The notes: a model not told the origin generated them from the letters alone. Counted from the stretch's first letter, positions 8,493 through 17,853 are shown. The stretch is 64,000 nt of DNA from Virgisporangium ochraceum (GCF_016863655.1 NZ_BOPH01000025.1:1-64000); one strand, 5' to 3'. Numbers and translations: made by a program.

Positions 8493-9623
8493 CTACGCGA
8501 GCCGGTGCTCGTACGTCGTCGCCGGCGCCGTCCACGGGAACGCGGTTTCCGAGAACAGTGCTCCCGCCGCCGCGGCAGCGGCCACCGCCGGCTCGACGCC
8601 GTCGATGGCCAGGCCGCCGTCGTGCGACACGAGGAACCGTGGGTCCACCGGGACGGGCGGGGGTGCGGCGACCACCGCCTCCAGCACCGCGGTGAAGGCA
8701 CGCGTGCGTTCGAGCTCGGCCCGCAACGGCACCTCCGGGTCGTCCCGGTGCGCCAACAGGTTCAGTAGCAGGTCCTCGCGTCCCGGGACGAGGGTCCAGC
8801 CGGCGCCCGGCAACCGGAGCCGGTCCGTCGGGTACTCGAGCACGGCGCTGCCGGCGCTGCCGGTCACCGTGATGTCGCCCGCGCGGAACTGGCGGGACGC
8901 GAGCGTCACCGCCACGGTGAGGCGGCGGTCGTTGGGGAACGTGAGGCGCACGCATCCGGTGTCCTCGACCTCGATCTGCCCGGCCCGGTACCGCTGCACC
9001 TCGGCGAGCACCGGAGCGCCCCATCCGGCCCCGGCGGCGACCGCCAGGCCCTGCATCACGGCGTGGGCGAACGCGTTGAGCAACGCGCCGTCTATCACCG
9101 GACGGCCGTCGAGAATGCGCTTTCCCGACCACGGTGAGCGGACCCAGTACGCCGGCGGCCGCCACCACGTACCGGCCACGCCAATCGCCTCGACCTCACC
9201 CAGAACTCCGGCGGCGATCCCGTCGACCAGCCGGGCGAGGGCGGCCGACCCGAGCGCCTGGAAGTTCACCTGGACCGGCAGCTTCGCCTGCTCCGCCTCG
9301 AGCGCCAGTGACGCGTGCTCGGCCAGCGACGCCACCGGCGGCTTCTCGAGCAGCACGTCGTATCCGGCGCGCAGCACGTCGCGCGCGATCGGCAGGTGGG
9401 TGTGCGGCGGCGTGCAGATGACCACCGCGTCGGGCCCGGTCGCCGCCAACATGTCGGTGTGGTCGGTGAACACCGCAACGCCGTCGAGCGGGGCGTCGGG
9501 GTCCTGCTGCGGCGGACGCACGTCGCTGACGGCGCACAGGCGGAGGCCCGGCGTCCGCTCGATCAGCCGGCGATGCCAGAGACCGTGCCCGGACGCACCG
9601 ATCAGGGCGACGGCCCGGTTCAT
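8493..9623 (-). CDS. Gfo/Idh/MocA family oxidoreductase, last gene of uronate operon
   Basis: A 376-residue NAD(P)-binding protein starting MNRAVALIGASGHG, with EKP at 93-95 and a C-terminal domain in which the usual GGG-D-H motif is replaced by DGALLNAFAHAV. It overlaps the preceding dehydrogenase gene by ATGA. Its place in the operon suggests a role in uronate or sugar-acid metabolism; the substrate is unknown. It carries the only dispersed-palindrome-like site of the five-gene operon (9112-9125, two mismatches). Confidence 0.87.
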   Translation of the reverse strand: MNRAVALIGASGHGLWHRRLIERTPGLRLCAVSDVRPPQQDPDAPLDGVAVFTDHTDMLAATGPDAVVICTPPHTHLPIARDVLRAGYDVLLEKPPVASLAEHASLALEAEQAKLPVQVNFQALGSAALARLVDGIAAGVLGEVEAIGVAGTWWRPPAYWVRSPWSGKRILDGRPVIDGALLNAFAHAVMQGLAVAAGAGWGAPVLAEVQRYRAGQIEVEDTGCVRLTFPNDRRLTVAVTLASRQFRAGDITVTGSAGSAVLEYPTDRLRLPGAGWTLVPGREDLLLNLLAHRDDPEVPLRAELERTRAFTAVLEAVVAAPPPVPVDPRFLVSHDGGLAIDGVEPAVAAAAAAGALFSETAFPWTAPATTYEHRLA

Positions 9624-11116
9624 GAGGAGGACACCTCCGCCAGGACCGCGGGAACCCCGCCCCGGGCCAGCACGGTGAGCCAGTGCTCGACCAGGCCGCG
9701 CACCTCGTCGTCGCCGGCCAGCTCCGCGGGGAACACCGCGTCGATCGCGAACAACGCGGCTGCCAGCTCCGACGGCTTGTCGTCCACTGAGGACACCGCC
9801 CCCCGCAGCCGGTCGGCCAACGGATCGTCGAGCGGCAACGCGGTGCCGTCGTCGGCGTAGCCCCGCACGAACCGCATCCACGCGGCGAGCACGAGACAAC
9901 CCCATACGGGACGGGCGCCCGCGGCCCGGCGGTCGACGAGCGTGCCGATCAGCCGCTGCGGGAGCTTCTGCGACCCGTCCATCGCGACCTGCAGGGTGCG
10001 GTAGCCGAGCGCCGGGTTGGCGAACCGCTCGCGCACGGTGCGGCCGTAGGCCTCGACGGACACGCCCGGCGGCGGCACCAACGTGGGCGCGATGTCCGAC
10101 CCGATCAGCCGGTCGAGGAACGCGTCGATCCCGGGCAGGTGCAGCACCTCGTCGATCGGACCCACACCGGCCAGCGCACCGAGGTACGCGAGTGCACTGT
10201 GGACACCGTTCAAAGTCCGCAGTTTCAGGCTTTCCCACGGCCGCGCATCGTCGGTGAGCACCACGCCGGCGTGCTCCCACGCGGGGCGGCCACCCGGGAA
10301 CTCGTCCTCGACCACCCACTGCGCGAACGGCTCGGCCGCGACCGGAACCAGGTCGGCGACGCCGAGCGCGCGGAGAGCCGACGCGCGTGTCGCGTCGGTG
10401 GTCGCGGGCACGATGCGGTCGACCATCGTGCCGGGGAACGACACCGCACCGTCGAGCCACGCCCGGGCCCGCTCCCCCGCCGGCCCGGGCACCTCGGCCA
10501 GTGCCGCCTCCAACAGGGCCCGCGTGCGGCGCCCGTTCGACGGAAGGTTGTCGCAGCTGACCACCGCGATCGGCGCGCCGGTCGCCGCACGCGCCAGCAG
10601 ACCGCGGGCCAGCAGACCGGGGACCGTGCGCGGCGGGCGGTCGGTGACCACGTCGGCGCGCACCTCGTCGTCGATGCGGGGAACGCCGCTGACAGGGTCG
10701 AGCCGGTAGGCCTTCTCGGTGACGGTGAGCGTCACCATCCGGATGGCCGGGTCGGCCAGGCGCGCGACCACCGCCAGCGGGTCGGCGGCGGCGTGCATCA
10801 GGTCGACGTGCACCCCGAGCGTCCGCGGCCGCACCGACCCCGGGCCGACGGTCAGCACGCTGTAGAGCCGGTCCTGCGCGGCCAGCGCGTTCAGGATGTC
10901 GACCGAGCGCGGCGCGACACCCACGATGCCCCAGTCGCCGCCGGCCGCTACGATCGCGTCTTCGATGTAGACGGCCTGGTGCGCCCGGTGGAACGCGCCG
11001 AGGCCGAGGTGGAGGATGCCGGCGCCGACGCCGCCGTCGAGCAGGGGCCGGGCCGCGTCGGGCAGCAGGTCCACAGTGGACCTGCCCAGCCGGGCGACCG
11101 CCGCGTCTACCGCCAT
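9620..11116 (-). CDS. Mannitol dehydrogenase family: fructuronate/tagaturonate reductase-type
   Basis: A 498-residue polyol dehydrogenase of the long-chain family. The N-terminal NAD-binding region has GILHLGLGAFHRAHQAVY (33-50), and the active-site K-x4-N-x2-H is at Lys298, Asn303 and His306 (KLRTLNGVH). The length matches UxuB/UxaB and mannitol 2-dehydrogenase (about 480-500). Next to a uronate isomerase gene, reduction of D-fructuronate or D-tagaturonate to mannonate or altronate is the likely reaction; mannitol or arabinitol oxidation cannot be excluded from sequence alone. The ATG at 11116 overlaps the upstream stop by 10 nt. Confidence 0.87.
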   Translation of the reverse strand: MAVDAAVARLGRSTVDLLPDAARPLLDGGVGAGILHLGLGAFHRAHQAVYIEDAIVAAGGDWGIVGVAPRSVDILNALAAQDRLYSVLTVGPGSVRPRTLGVHVDLMHAAADPLAVVARLADPAIRMVTLTVTEKAYRLDPVSGVPRIDDEVRADVVTDRPPRTVPGLLARGLLARAATGAPIAVVSCDNLPSNGRRTRALLEAALAEVPGPAGERARAWLDGAVSFPGTMVDRIVPATTDATRASALRALGVADLVPVAAEPFAQWVVEDEFPGGRPAWEHAGVVLTDDARPWESLKLRTLNGVHSALAYLGALAGVGPIDEVLHLPGIDAFLDRLIGSDIAPTLVPPPGVSVEAYGRTVRERFANPALGYRTLQVAMDGSQKLPQRLIGTLVDRRAAGARPVWGCLVLAAWMRFVRGYADDGTALPLDDPLADRLRGAVSSVDDKPSELAAALFAIDAVFPAELAGDDEVRGLVEHWLTVLARGGVPAVLAEVSSS

Positions 11117-12390
11117 GCCGGACCGTCCGGGAACGAGAACTCGGCGATGGAGGCGGGCTTCATCGCGACGCTGTACCCGGGGGCGGTCGGCAGCCGGTAG
11201 CGGCCGTTGCGCACCGAGACCGGATCGACGAAGTGCTCGTGCAGGTGATCGACGTACTCGACCATCCGGCCGTCGAGCGAGGTACCGACCCGCAGGTAGT
11301 CGAAGATCGCCAGGTGCTGCACGTACTCGCACAGCCCGACGCCGCCGGCGTGCGGACACACCGGCACACCGAACTTGGCCGCCATCAACAGGATCGACAG
11401 GACCTCGTTGACACCGGCCACGCGGCACGCGTCGACCTGGCAGACCCGGATCGCCTCGGCCTGCAGCAACTGCTTGAAGATCACCCGGTTCGCCGCGACC
11501 TCGCCGGTGGCGACACGCGTGAAGGGCAGCGCACGGGCGATCCGCGCGTGCCCCAGGACGTCGTCGGCGTGGGTCGGCTCCTCGATCCAGTACGGGTCGA
11601 ACTCTGCGAGGCGCTGCATGTTGGCGATCGCCTCGTCGACGTCCCAGATCTGGTTGGCGTCCATCATCAGCAGCGTGTCGGGGCCGACCTCCGAACGGAT
11701 CAGCCGGGCCCGCCGGATGTCGTCCTCGATGGGACCGCCGACCTTCATCTTGACCGCGCGCCACCCCTCCTCGTACGCCGTCCGGCTCAGGGAGCGGACC
11801 TTGTCGTCGGGGTAGCCGAGCCAGCCGACCGAGGTGGTGTACGACGGGAAGTCGTGCTCCTCGAGGAACGCGAGCCGCTCGGCGTACCCGTCGCGTCCCT
11901 TGTCCAATATGGACCGTGCCTCGTCGGGGGTGAGGGCGTCGCTGATGTGGTGGAAGTCGATCGAGGCGACCAGTTCCTCGGTGTCCATCTCGGCGAGGAA
12001 GCGCCACATCGGCTTGCCGGCCAGCCGGGCGCGCAGGTCCCAGACCGCGTTGACCATCGCGCCGGCCGCCATGTGGATGACGCCCTTCTCCGGGCCCAGC
12101 CAGCGCAGCTGGGGATCAGCCGTCAGCGACCGGAAGAAGGCGACCTGGTCCAGGTCGTCCAGCGACAGCCCCACCAGGTGGTGCGAGAGCGCACGGACGG
12201 CACCGCAGGTCAGCTCGTTGCCGCGCCCGTTCGTGAACGTCAGGCCGGAGCCGACGACGCCCGAGTCGGTCCGCAGCTCGACGTACGTCGCCGAGTAGTC
12301 GCCGCGGTTGATGGAGTCGGAGCCGTCGCCCGCCTCCGCGGTGGGGAACCGCACGTCGTGCACGTCGACGGCCGTGATCGTGGTCGCCAT
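11107..12390 (-). CDS. Enolase-superfamily sugar-acid dehydratase, L-fuconate dehydratase type
   Basis: A 427-residue member of the mandelate racemase/enolase fold. It shows FTNGRGNE (52-59), the K-x-K motif Lys214/Lys216, metal ligands Asp244 (MDANQ), Glu270 (IEEP) and Glu297 (TGE), the base His347 (CPHAGG) and EYVDHLHEHF near the end, all characteristic of L-fuconate dehydratases. The family removes water from aldonic acids to give 2-keto-3-deoxy acids. In this operon it replaces the mannonate or altronate dehydratase normally found beside UxaC and UxuB, so its real substrate may be the aldonate made by the neighbouring reductase. After GEV the usual HCQN is replaced by AANR. Confidence 0.88.
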   Translation of the reverse strand: MATTITAVDVHDVRFPTAEAGDGSDSINRGDYSATYVELRTDSGVVGSGLTFTNGRGNELTCGAVRALSHHLVGLSLDDLDQVAFFRSLTADPQLRWLGPEKGVIHMAAGAMVNAVWDLRARLAGKPMWRFLAEMDTEELVASIDFHHISDALTPDEARSILDKGRDGYAERLAFLEEHDFPSYTTSVGWLGYPDDKVRSLSRTAYEEGWRAVKMKVGGPIEDDIRRARLIRSEVGPDTLLMMDANQIWDVDEAIANMQRLAEFDPYWIEEPTHADDVLGHARIARALPFTRVATGEVAANRVIFKQLLQAEAIRVCQVDACRVAGVNEVLSILLMAAKFGVPVCPHAGGVGLCEYVQHLAIFDYLRVGTSLDGRMVEYVDHLHEHFVDPVSVRNGRYRLPTAPGYSVAMKPASIAEFSFPDGPAWR

Positions 12391-12392
12391 GG

Positions 12393-13829
12393 TCAGCCTT
12401 CCAACCGGAACACGTTCTTGGGCAGGTGGTAGGCGAGGTCGGCGATCGTCTGCGCGGCCTCGTCGAGCGGGAGCCGGTCCTCGGCGACGAGCCGGGCCAG
12501 GAACGCGGCGTCGATGCGGCGGGCCACGTCGTGGCGCACCGGGATGGAGCAGAACGCGCGGGTGTCGTCGACGAACCCGGACGTGTTGTAGAAGCCGGCC
12601 GTCTCGGTGACCGTCTCGCGGAACCGGCGCAGACCCTCCGGGGAGTCCAGGAACCACCACGGCGCACCGAGGTAGACCGCCGGGTAGCCGCCGGCGAGCG
12701 GAGCCAGCTCGCGGGTGAACACCGTCTCGTCCAACGTGTACAGGACGAGCCGGAACCGGGGATCGTTGCCGAACCGGTCGAGCAGCGGCATCAGGCCGCG
12801 CACGTAGTCGGTGGCCGTGGGGATGTCGCCGCCGACGTCGCGGCCGTGGGTCGTGTGCAGCCACCGGTTGTGGTTGCGGGTGGCGCCGGGGTGCAGCTGC
12901 ATCACCAGACCGTCCTCGACGGACATCTCGGCGAACGCGACGAGCATATGGGCTCGGAACGCCTCGGCGTCGACCGCGTCGGCGGTGCCGTTGAGCCCCT
13001 TCTCGAACAGCACCGCGGCCTCGTCGCGGCTGAGGTCGAGGGTCAGTGCGGTCGGGTGTCCGTGGTCGGAGGACGTGGCGCCCGCGGCGATGAACGCCTC
13101 CCGGCGCGACCGCAGCGCGGACAGGAAGCCGTCGTAGGTCGTGGTGTTCTCGCCCGTGAGGGCGCCGAGCGCGGCGACCCGGGCCGGCCAGCCGGCCCAC
13201 TCGAAGTCGACCAGGTCGTCGGGACGGAACGTGGTGACCACCCGGTCGCCCCAGCCGTCGGCCTTGAGCCGGGCGTGCGACTCCAGCTTGTCGAGCGGGT
13301 ACTCGGTCGTGGCGAGCAGCTCGATGTTGAACCGCTCGAACAGCGCGCGCGGCCGGAAGTCCGGTTTGGACAGTCGCTCGGAGATCGCGTCGTAGACCTC
13401 GTCGGCGTTGCCCCACCCGGCCGTTCCACCGGCACGCAGCGGCGGCACGTCGAACACGTCGCTGAACACCCGCTCCAGCCACATCCGCGACGGCGTGCCG
13501 CGGAACAGGTGCCAGTTGGCGGCGAAGCGGCGCCAGATCTCCCGGCCGTCGGTCTCCACCTCGATGTCCGGGTCGGCGCCGGGAAGCGTCGCCACGCCGA
13601 GCTTCGACGGCGGGATGCCCTGGCTGAGCAGCATCCGCGTGACGTAGTGGTCGGGCACCACGATGAGCCGGGCCGGATCGCTGAACGGCGCGTCGTCGGC
13701 GAGGAGCGCCGGATCGACGTGGCCGTGCGGCGAGATGAGCGGCAGCGGCGCCGCGACGGCGTACAGTTCGCGCGCGATCGAGCGCTGGGTGGGGTCGACC
13801 GGGAAGAGGTGGTCGCTGTCGGTCTTCAC
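12393..13829 (-). CDS. uxaC: Uronate isomerase
   Basis: A 478-residue amidohydrolase-superfamily protein (E. coli UxaC has 470). Signatures are SPHGHVDP with His35-x-His37, the RMWLERVF region, QLHPGATRNHN and APWWFLDSP. UxaC interconverts D-glucuronate with D-fructuronate and D-galacturonate with D-tagaturonate, the entry step of hexuronate catabolism in the cytoplasm. The GTG at 13829 overlaps the TGA of the upstream Gfo gene. Only two bases separate its stop from the start of the enolase-type dehydratase. It is the clearest marker that this operon handles uronates released from pectin or glucuronides. Confidence 0.93.
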   Translation of the reverse strand: MKTDSDHLFPVDPTQRSIARELYAVAAPLPLISPHGHVDPALLADDAPFSDPARLIVVPDHYVTRMLLSQGIPPSKLGVATLPGADPDIEVETDGREIWRRFAANWHLFRGTPSRMWLERVFSDVFDVPPLRAGGTAGWGNADEVYDAISERLSKPDFRPRALFERFNIELLATTEYPLDKLESHARLKADGWGDRVVTTFRPDDLVDFEWAGWPARVAALGALTGENTTTYDGFLSALRSRREAFIAAGATSSDHGHPTALTLDLSRDEAAVLFEKGLNGTADAVDAEAFRAHMLVAFAEMSVEDGLVMQLHPGATRNHNRWLHTTHGRDVGGDIPTATDYVRGLMPLLDRFGNDPRFRLVLYTLDETVFTRELAPLAGGYPAVYLGAPWWFLDSPEGLRRFRETVTETAGFYNTSGFVDDTRAFCSIPVRHDVARRIDAAFLARLVAEDRLPLDEAAQTIADLAYHLPKNVFRLEG

Positions 13830-15178
13830 GAAGGGGTCTCCACAAGCAGGTCGGCCACCCGCACGCGCTGTCCGGTGGCGATGGAACGGTTCGCGGCCAG
13901 GCCCACCAGGAGCGCCTGCGCGCCCTCCCGTTCGGTGGCCCGGCGGCCGAGCGGGTCCGGCGGCTGGTCGGGCCGCAGCAACGCGGCCAGCATGCGCGAG
14001 TCGGCCCCGCCGTGGCCGTGCCGGCTGTGCCCGGTGATCGGCACCTCCCGCGGCGGTTCCCAGAACGGCCTTACCAGGACCCGGATCCAGCCGTTCTCGG
14101 CGGCGGCCTCGACACCGTGCAGCGCCGCCGACTTGCCCTTCACCTCGCCCGCGAGGGTCGGCGCCACATGGTCGTTCTCCACGACCTCGACCTCCAGACG
14201 CCCGCGACTGCCGTTGAACCCGATGCGGTAACCCTCCCACGGCGAGTACGCGGTGAGGTGGTAGGTCATCGTCGCGCCGGTGGAGTAGTCCACGAGCACC
14301 GCCATGTCGTCCTCGATCGTCACACCGGGCGCGAACACGTTCTGGTCGCGGCGGTAGCCGTCGTGGGCCTCGGCGTCGAGGTACAGCTCGCGCAGCGCGG
14401 GCTGCGCGGCCAGGTGCAACGCGAACGGGTCGTCGCGGGCCGCGTCGGCGCCGTGCGCGCGGTCGTAGGGCCGCGCGTAGCCGTGCCGTCCGCCGGCGTC
14501 CGGGCCGTAGAAGGACAGGCGACCGGACCCGGAGACGGTGACCGGCTGCGCGTCGAGCCACCAGTTCACAAGGTCGAAGTGGTGGCTCGCCTTGTGCACC
14601 AGCAGCCCGCCGGAGCTGGCCTTGTCACGGTGCCACCGGCGGAAGTAGTCGGCGCCGTGCCGCACGTCGAGCAGCCATTCGAAGTGCACCGAGGCGATCT
14701 CGCCGACCACGCCCGACGCCAGCAGTTCGCGCACCGTCTCGTGCACCGGGTTGTAGCGGTAGTTGAACGTGACGGTGACCGAGCCGGGGTTCTCCCGCGC
14801 GGCGGCCAGTACCCGCCGGCACTTCTCCTCGTCGGTCGTCATCGGCTTCTCGACGATCACGTCACAGCCCGCTTCGAGGGCGGTGACGATGTACCGGTCG
14901 TGCGTCGCATCCACTGTGGACACCACGACGGCGTCGACCCGCTCCTTCGCGAGCATCGCCGCGAAGTCGTCGGCGGCGTACGTGGGCACGGGCGCCGCGC
15001 CGAACTCACCGAGGCGGCGGTTGTGCGCGGCCATCCGGTGCGGGTTGGTGTCGGCCAACCCGACGAGCTCGACGACGTCGGAGTGGTCGACGGCGATCGC
15101 CGACGTGTACATCTCGGCCCGGGCGCCGGTGCCCACGATCGCGAAACGCCGGCGCACAGCGGGGTCGGCGGGGGGCAT
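13826..15178 (-). CDS. Gfo/Idh/MocA family oxidoreductase, first gene of uronate operon
   Basis: A 450-residue protein with Rossmann motif VGTGARA (15-21), EKP at 110-112 and a catalytic region HKASHHFDLVNWW. It belongs to the longer Gfo/Idh/MocA group with an extended, Arg/His/Tyr-rich loop around residues 235-270 (YDRAHGADAARDD). A strong SD (GAGGAGGAG) precedes ATG 15178. It is the promoter-proximal gene of the five-gene uronate operon; the minus-strand promoter and operator are at 15262-15308. The substrate is unknown. Confidence 0.88.
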   Translation of the reverse strand: MPPADPAVRRRFAIVGTGARAEMYTSAIAVDHSDVVELVGLADTNPHRMAAHNRRLGEFGAAPVPTYAADDFAAMLAKERVDAVVVSTVDATHDRYIVTALEAGCDVIVEKPMTTDEEKCRRVLAAARENPGSVTVTFNYRYNPVHETVRELLASGVVGEIASVHFEWLLDVRHGADYFRRWHRDKASSGGLLVHKASHHFDLVNWWLDAQPVTVSGSGRLSFYGPDAGGRHGYARPYDRAHGADAARDDPFALHLAAQPALRELYLDAEAHDGYRRDQNVFAPGVTIEDDMAVLVDYSTGATMTYHLTAYSPWEGYRIGFNGSRGRLEVEVVENDHVAPTLAGEVKGKSAALHGVEAAAENGWIRVLVRPFWEPPREVPITGHSRHGHGGADSRMLAALLRPDQPPDPLGRRATEREGAQALLVGLAANRSIATGQRVRVADLLVETPS

Positions 15179-15261
15179 TGCTCCTCCTCGATGCGGAGTG
15201 ACACGGGTCGGCGCCGGGCCGACACGGAGCGGCACGACGGCGGGGGGCGGCCCGCCGGGCA

Positions 15262-15308
15262 GCAAACGTTTGCAGCGAACTATCAACGACCACCACCCGG
15301 TCCGTCAA
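15262..15308 (-). promoter_or_regulatory. Promoter and LacI-type operator of the uronate operon
   Basis: On the minus strand TTGACG (15308-15303) and GATAGT (15284-15279) are separated by 18 nt, a good vegetative promoter. The perfect palindrome GCAAACGTTTGC (15262-15273) covers the expected start point, the right place for a LacI-family repressor. Confidence 0.7.
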
Positions 15309-15381
15309 CGGTTCAGGACAGAAAGTCCATTAAGCGGTAGTTTCCCCCACTGTTCAGATGTAACCGTCAGGCATCGACCCG

Positions 15382-15411
15382 TTGACATGGACGCAACCGT
15401 TTGCATTAATA
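15382..15411 (+). promoter_or_regulatory. Promoter and operator of the second LacI gene
   Basis: TTGACA (15382-15387) and TTAATA (15406-15411) are spaced by 18 nt. GCAACCGTTTGC (15393-15404), one base from the palindrome at 15262, fills the spacer, so the LacI protein probably represses its own gene and the ABC genes behind it. Confidence 0.72.
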
Positions 15412-15435
15412 GCTCCACTCATGAGGGAGGCTGTG

Positions 15436-16485
15436 GTGCCGGTCACCATCCGAGATGTCGCCCGGGCGTCGGGCGTGCACGTGTCCACCGTCTCCCGTAC
15501 CTTCTCCGCGCCCCACCTGGTGAACCCGGAGACGCGCGACCGTGTGCTCGCCTCGGCCGAGGAGCTGGGCTACCGGCCCAACCGGGCCGCGCGGGCGCTC
15601 ATCACCGGGCGCACGCACAACCTCGGCCTGATCGTGGCCGACATCGCCAACCCGTTCTTCCCACCACTCATCAAAGCGGCCGAGAGTCAGGCGCGGCTGC
15701 GCGACTATCACGTGTTCATCGCCGACACCAACGAGGATCCGGTCGTCGAGGCGGAGGTCGTCCAGGCCCTCGCCAAACAGGTCGACGGGATCCTGTTGTG
15801 CAGCCCGCGCATGAGCAACGATCTCATCGAGCAGTCTCGACGGGTCGTTCCGCTCGTCGTGGTCAACCGGCTCGTCGACTCGATTCCGTCGGTCGTGATG
15901 GATGTCGGCCAGGGCGCGCGCCGCGCCATGGAGCACCTCGTCGAGCTCGGTCACAAGCAGATCGCGCTGCTCGCCGGTCCCAGAGGCTCATGGACCAACC
16001 GCGAGATCCGCCGCGCCGCGGCCGCGACGGCACGCGGCGCCGGCGCGACCCTGCAGGTGATCGGACCCAACCAACCCAACCAGGACGCCGGATCGGCTGC
16101 GGCCGAACAGGTTCGCCGCGCCGGTGTCACCGCCGTGCTCGCCTACAACGACCTGTTGGCGTTCGGCCTTCTCGACGGGCTCGAACGCCTCGGTGTCGAT
16201 GTGCCGGGCGAGCTGAGCGTCGTCGGGATCGACGACACGCTCGCGCGGTTCGCCCGCCCCAGACTGACCACGGTCGCCACTCCGGCGGCGGCCGCGGGTC
16301 GGGCGGCCGTCGACATGCTTCTGCAACATGACGACGACCGCCGTACCACCGCACAGGTCACGCTGCAGACCGAACTGGTCGTACGCGCCTCCACCGGCCC
16401 GGCCCCGCATCGCCCTGCGGGACCGGCCGGCGCGACCGCCGGCGCTACCGCCAACTACGCGGTCGCTGGCCATCTCAAGGAGTAG
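15436..16485 (+). CDS. LacI/GalR family regulator of the uronate operon and ABC transporter
   Basis: A 349-residue repressor with HTH VTIRDVARASGVHVSTVSRT, hinge NRAARALITGRT and a sugar-binding core (LIVADIANPFFP, IALLAGP, LSVVGIDD). GTG 15436 is chosen because AGGGAGG ends five nt upstream; the ATG at 15421 would overlap that site. Two palindromes of the GCAAACGTTTGC type flank the divergent promoters and differ completely from the operators of the first LacI protein. The gene reads into the ABC transporter with a four-nt gap. The last 30 residues (Pro/Ala/Gly-rich) extend beyond the usual family length. Confidence 0.9.
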   Translation: MPVTIRDVARASGVHVSTVSRTFSAPHLVNPETRDRVLASAEELGYRPNRAARALITGRTHNLGLIVADIANPFFPPLIKAAESQARLRDYHVFIADTNEDPVVEAEVVQALAKQVDGILLCSPRMSNDLIEQSRRVVPLVVVNRLVDSIPSVVMDVGQGARRAMEHLVELGHKQIALLAGPRGSWTNREIRRAAAATARGAGATLQVIGPNQPNQDAGSAAAEQVRRAGVTAVLAYNDLLAFGLLDGLERLGVDVPGELSVVGIDDTLARFARPRLTTVATPAAAAGRAAVDMLLQHDDDRRTTAQVTLQTELVVRASTGPAPHRPAGPAGATAGATANYAVAGHLKE

Positions 16486-16489
16486 ATCG

Positions 16490-17848
16490 ATGTCACCCGG
16501 AAACCCACCCCTCACGAGAGTCACGAGACCCGTGCAAGATCACGGTACAACCTCCCGCCGTCGCCTGCTATCGCTCATGACGGCGTTCGCCGTAGCCGTT
16601 CCGCTGACCCTGACCGCCTGCGGAGGCGACGACGACAAGAAGGCGTCGGCAGACCCCAACCGGAAGATCGAGCTCCAGGTCTTCTGGTGGGGTGGCGCGA
16701 AACGCGCCGAGAACACCCAGAAGGTGCTCGATCTCTACACCCAGAAGCACCCGAACGTGACGTTCAAGGTCGAGCAGCAGCCGAACGCGGGCTACTACGA
16801 CAAGTTGGCCACCCGCGCGGCCGGCGGCAACGCGCCGGACATCTTCCAGCTCGACGACGGCGGGCTCGCCGAGTACGCCCAGCGCAACGTCACCCTGGAC
16901 CTGACGAAGTACGTCAAGAGCAACGCGATCGACACCAAGGACATCCCCAAGGGGCTCGTCGAGTACGGCGTCGTGAACGGTAAGAACGCCGCGGTTCCGG
17001 CCGCGCAGAACACTCCCGGCATGATCTACGACAAGACCGTGCTGCAGCAGTACGGGCTCGCGGAGCCGAAGATCGGCATGTCGTGGGAAGAGATCATCAG
17101 CCTGGGCGAGCAGCTGTCGCAGAAGAGTGGCGGCAAGGTCCAGGGCATCATGGACCCGAGCGCCGACTACAAGGCGCTGTGGCTCTGGCTGCGGCAGCAG
17201 GGCAAGGAACTGTACACATCGGACGGTAAGGTCGCGGCGACCACCGAGGATGTGAAGAAGTGGTTCGACATGTGGGCCGACGCCCGCGCCAAGAAGGCCG
17301 TTCCGACGGCCGACCTGGTGCACACCGCCAACACCGGTGACGTCACCAAGCAGCTCGTCGTCACCGGGCAGGCCGGCACCGCGTTCATGTGGTCCAACCA
17401 GCTCGCCGAGCTGCAGAAGAGCACCAAGAACAGCCTGGGGCTCACCGCCTACCCCGGTAACCCGAGCGGCCAGTTCGCCCGCGCCTCGTTGTACTGGGCG
17501 GGTTCGCGCACCACGAAGGAAGCGGACACGGTCGCCGACGTCCTCAACTTCATGGTGAACGACCCGGAGGCCGCGAAGATCCAGGGCGTCGAGCGGGGTC
17601 TTCCGGCGAACCTGAAGAACCGCGACATCGTCGCGCCGTCGCTGACGGAGCCGGAGAAGGTCACCGTCGCGCTGGAGGGTGAGCTGAACTCGAAGTTCGG
17701 CAAGGCCCCGCCGGTGCCGCCGAAGGGCCACGTGAAGCTGCGCGCCGAGCTGATCACCGCAGCCGAGCTGGTGCAGTACGGCAAGGCGAGCACGCAGGCG
17801 GCCGCCGAGGAGTTCATGTCCAAGGCGAAGGCCGCTGTCGGCAGCTGA
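16490..17848 (+). CDS. Sugar ABC transporter substrate-binding lipoprotein
   Basis: A 452-residue family 1 extracellular binding protein. It has an N-terminal signal with TSRRRLLSL (Tat-like twin arginine) and lipobox LTAC, placing the lipidated Cys at 44. The mature part starts with acidic GGDDDKK, then the usual LQVFWWGGAKRAENTQKVLDLY and NAPDIFQLDDGGLAEYA motifs. SD AAGGAG straddles the stop of the LacI gene. With the two permeases downstream it forms a CUT1 importer, probably for uronides or other pectin-derived oligosaccharides given the regulator; the ligand cannot be read from sequence. Confidence 0.9.
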   Translation: MSPGNPPLTRVTRPVQDHGTTSRRRLLSLMTAFAVAVPLTLTACGGDDDKKASADPNRKIELQVFWWGGAKRAENTQKVLDLYTQKHPNVTFKVEQQPNAGYYDKLATRAAGGNAPDIFQLDDGGLAEYAQRNVTLDLTKYVKSNAIDTKDIPKGLVEYGVVNGKNAAVPAAQNTPGMIYDKTVLQQYGLAEPKIGMSWEEIISLGEQLSQKSGGKVQGIMDPSADYKALWLWLRQQGKELYTSDGKVAATTEDVKKWFDMWADARAKKAVPTADLVHTANTGDVTKQLVVTGQAGTAFMWSNQLAELQKSTKNSLGLTAYPGNPSGQFARASLYWAGSRTTKEADTVADVLNFMVNDPEAAKIQGVERGLPANLKNRDIVAPSLTEPEKVTVALEGELNSKFGKAPPVPPKGHVKLRAELITAAELVQYGKASTQAAAEEFMSKAKAAVGS

Positions 17849-17853
17849 GTCAC

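Noticed and set aside
11107-13845. A 912-codon minus-strand open frame
   Set aside because: The N-terminal half is a shadow of uxaC. The real gene starts at 12390, where the enolase-superfamily motifs begin and the upstream gene ends two bases away.
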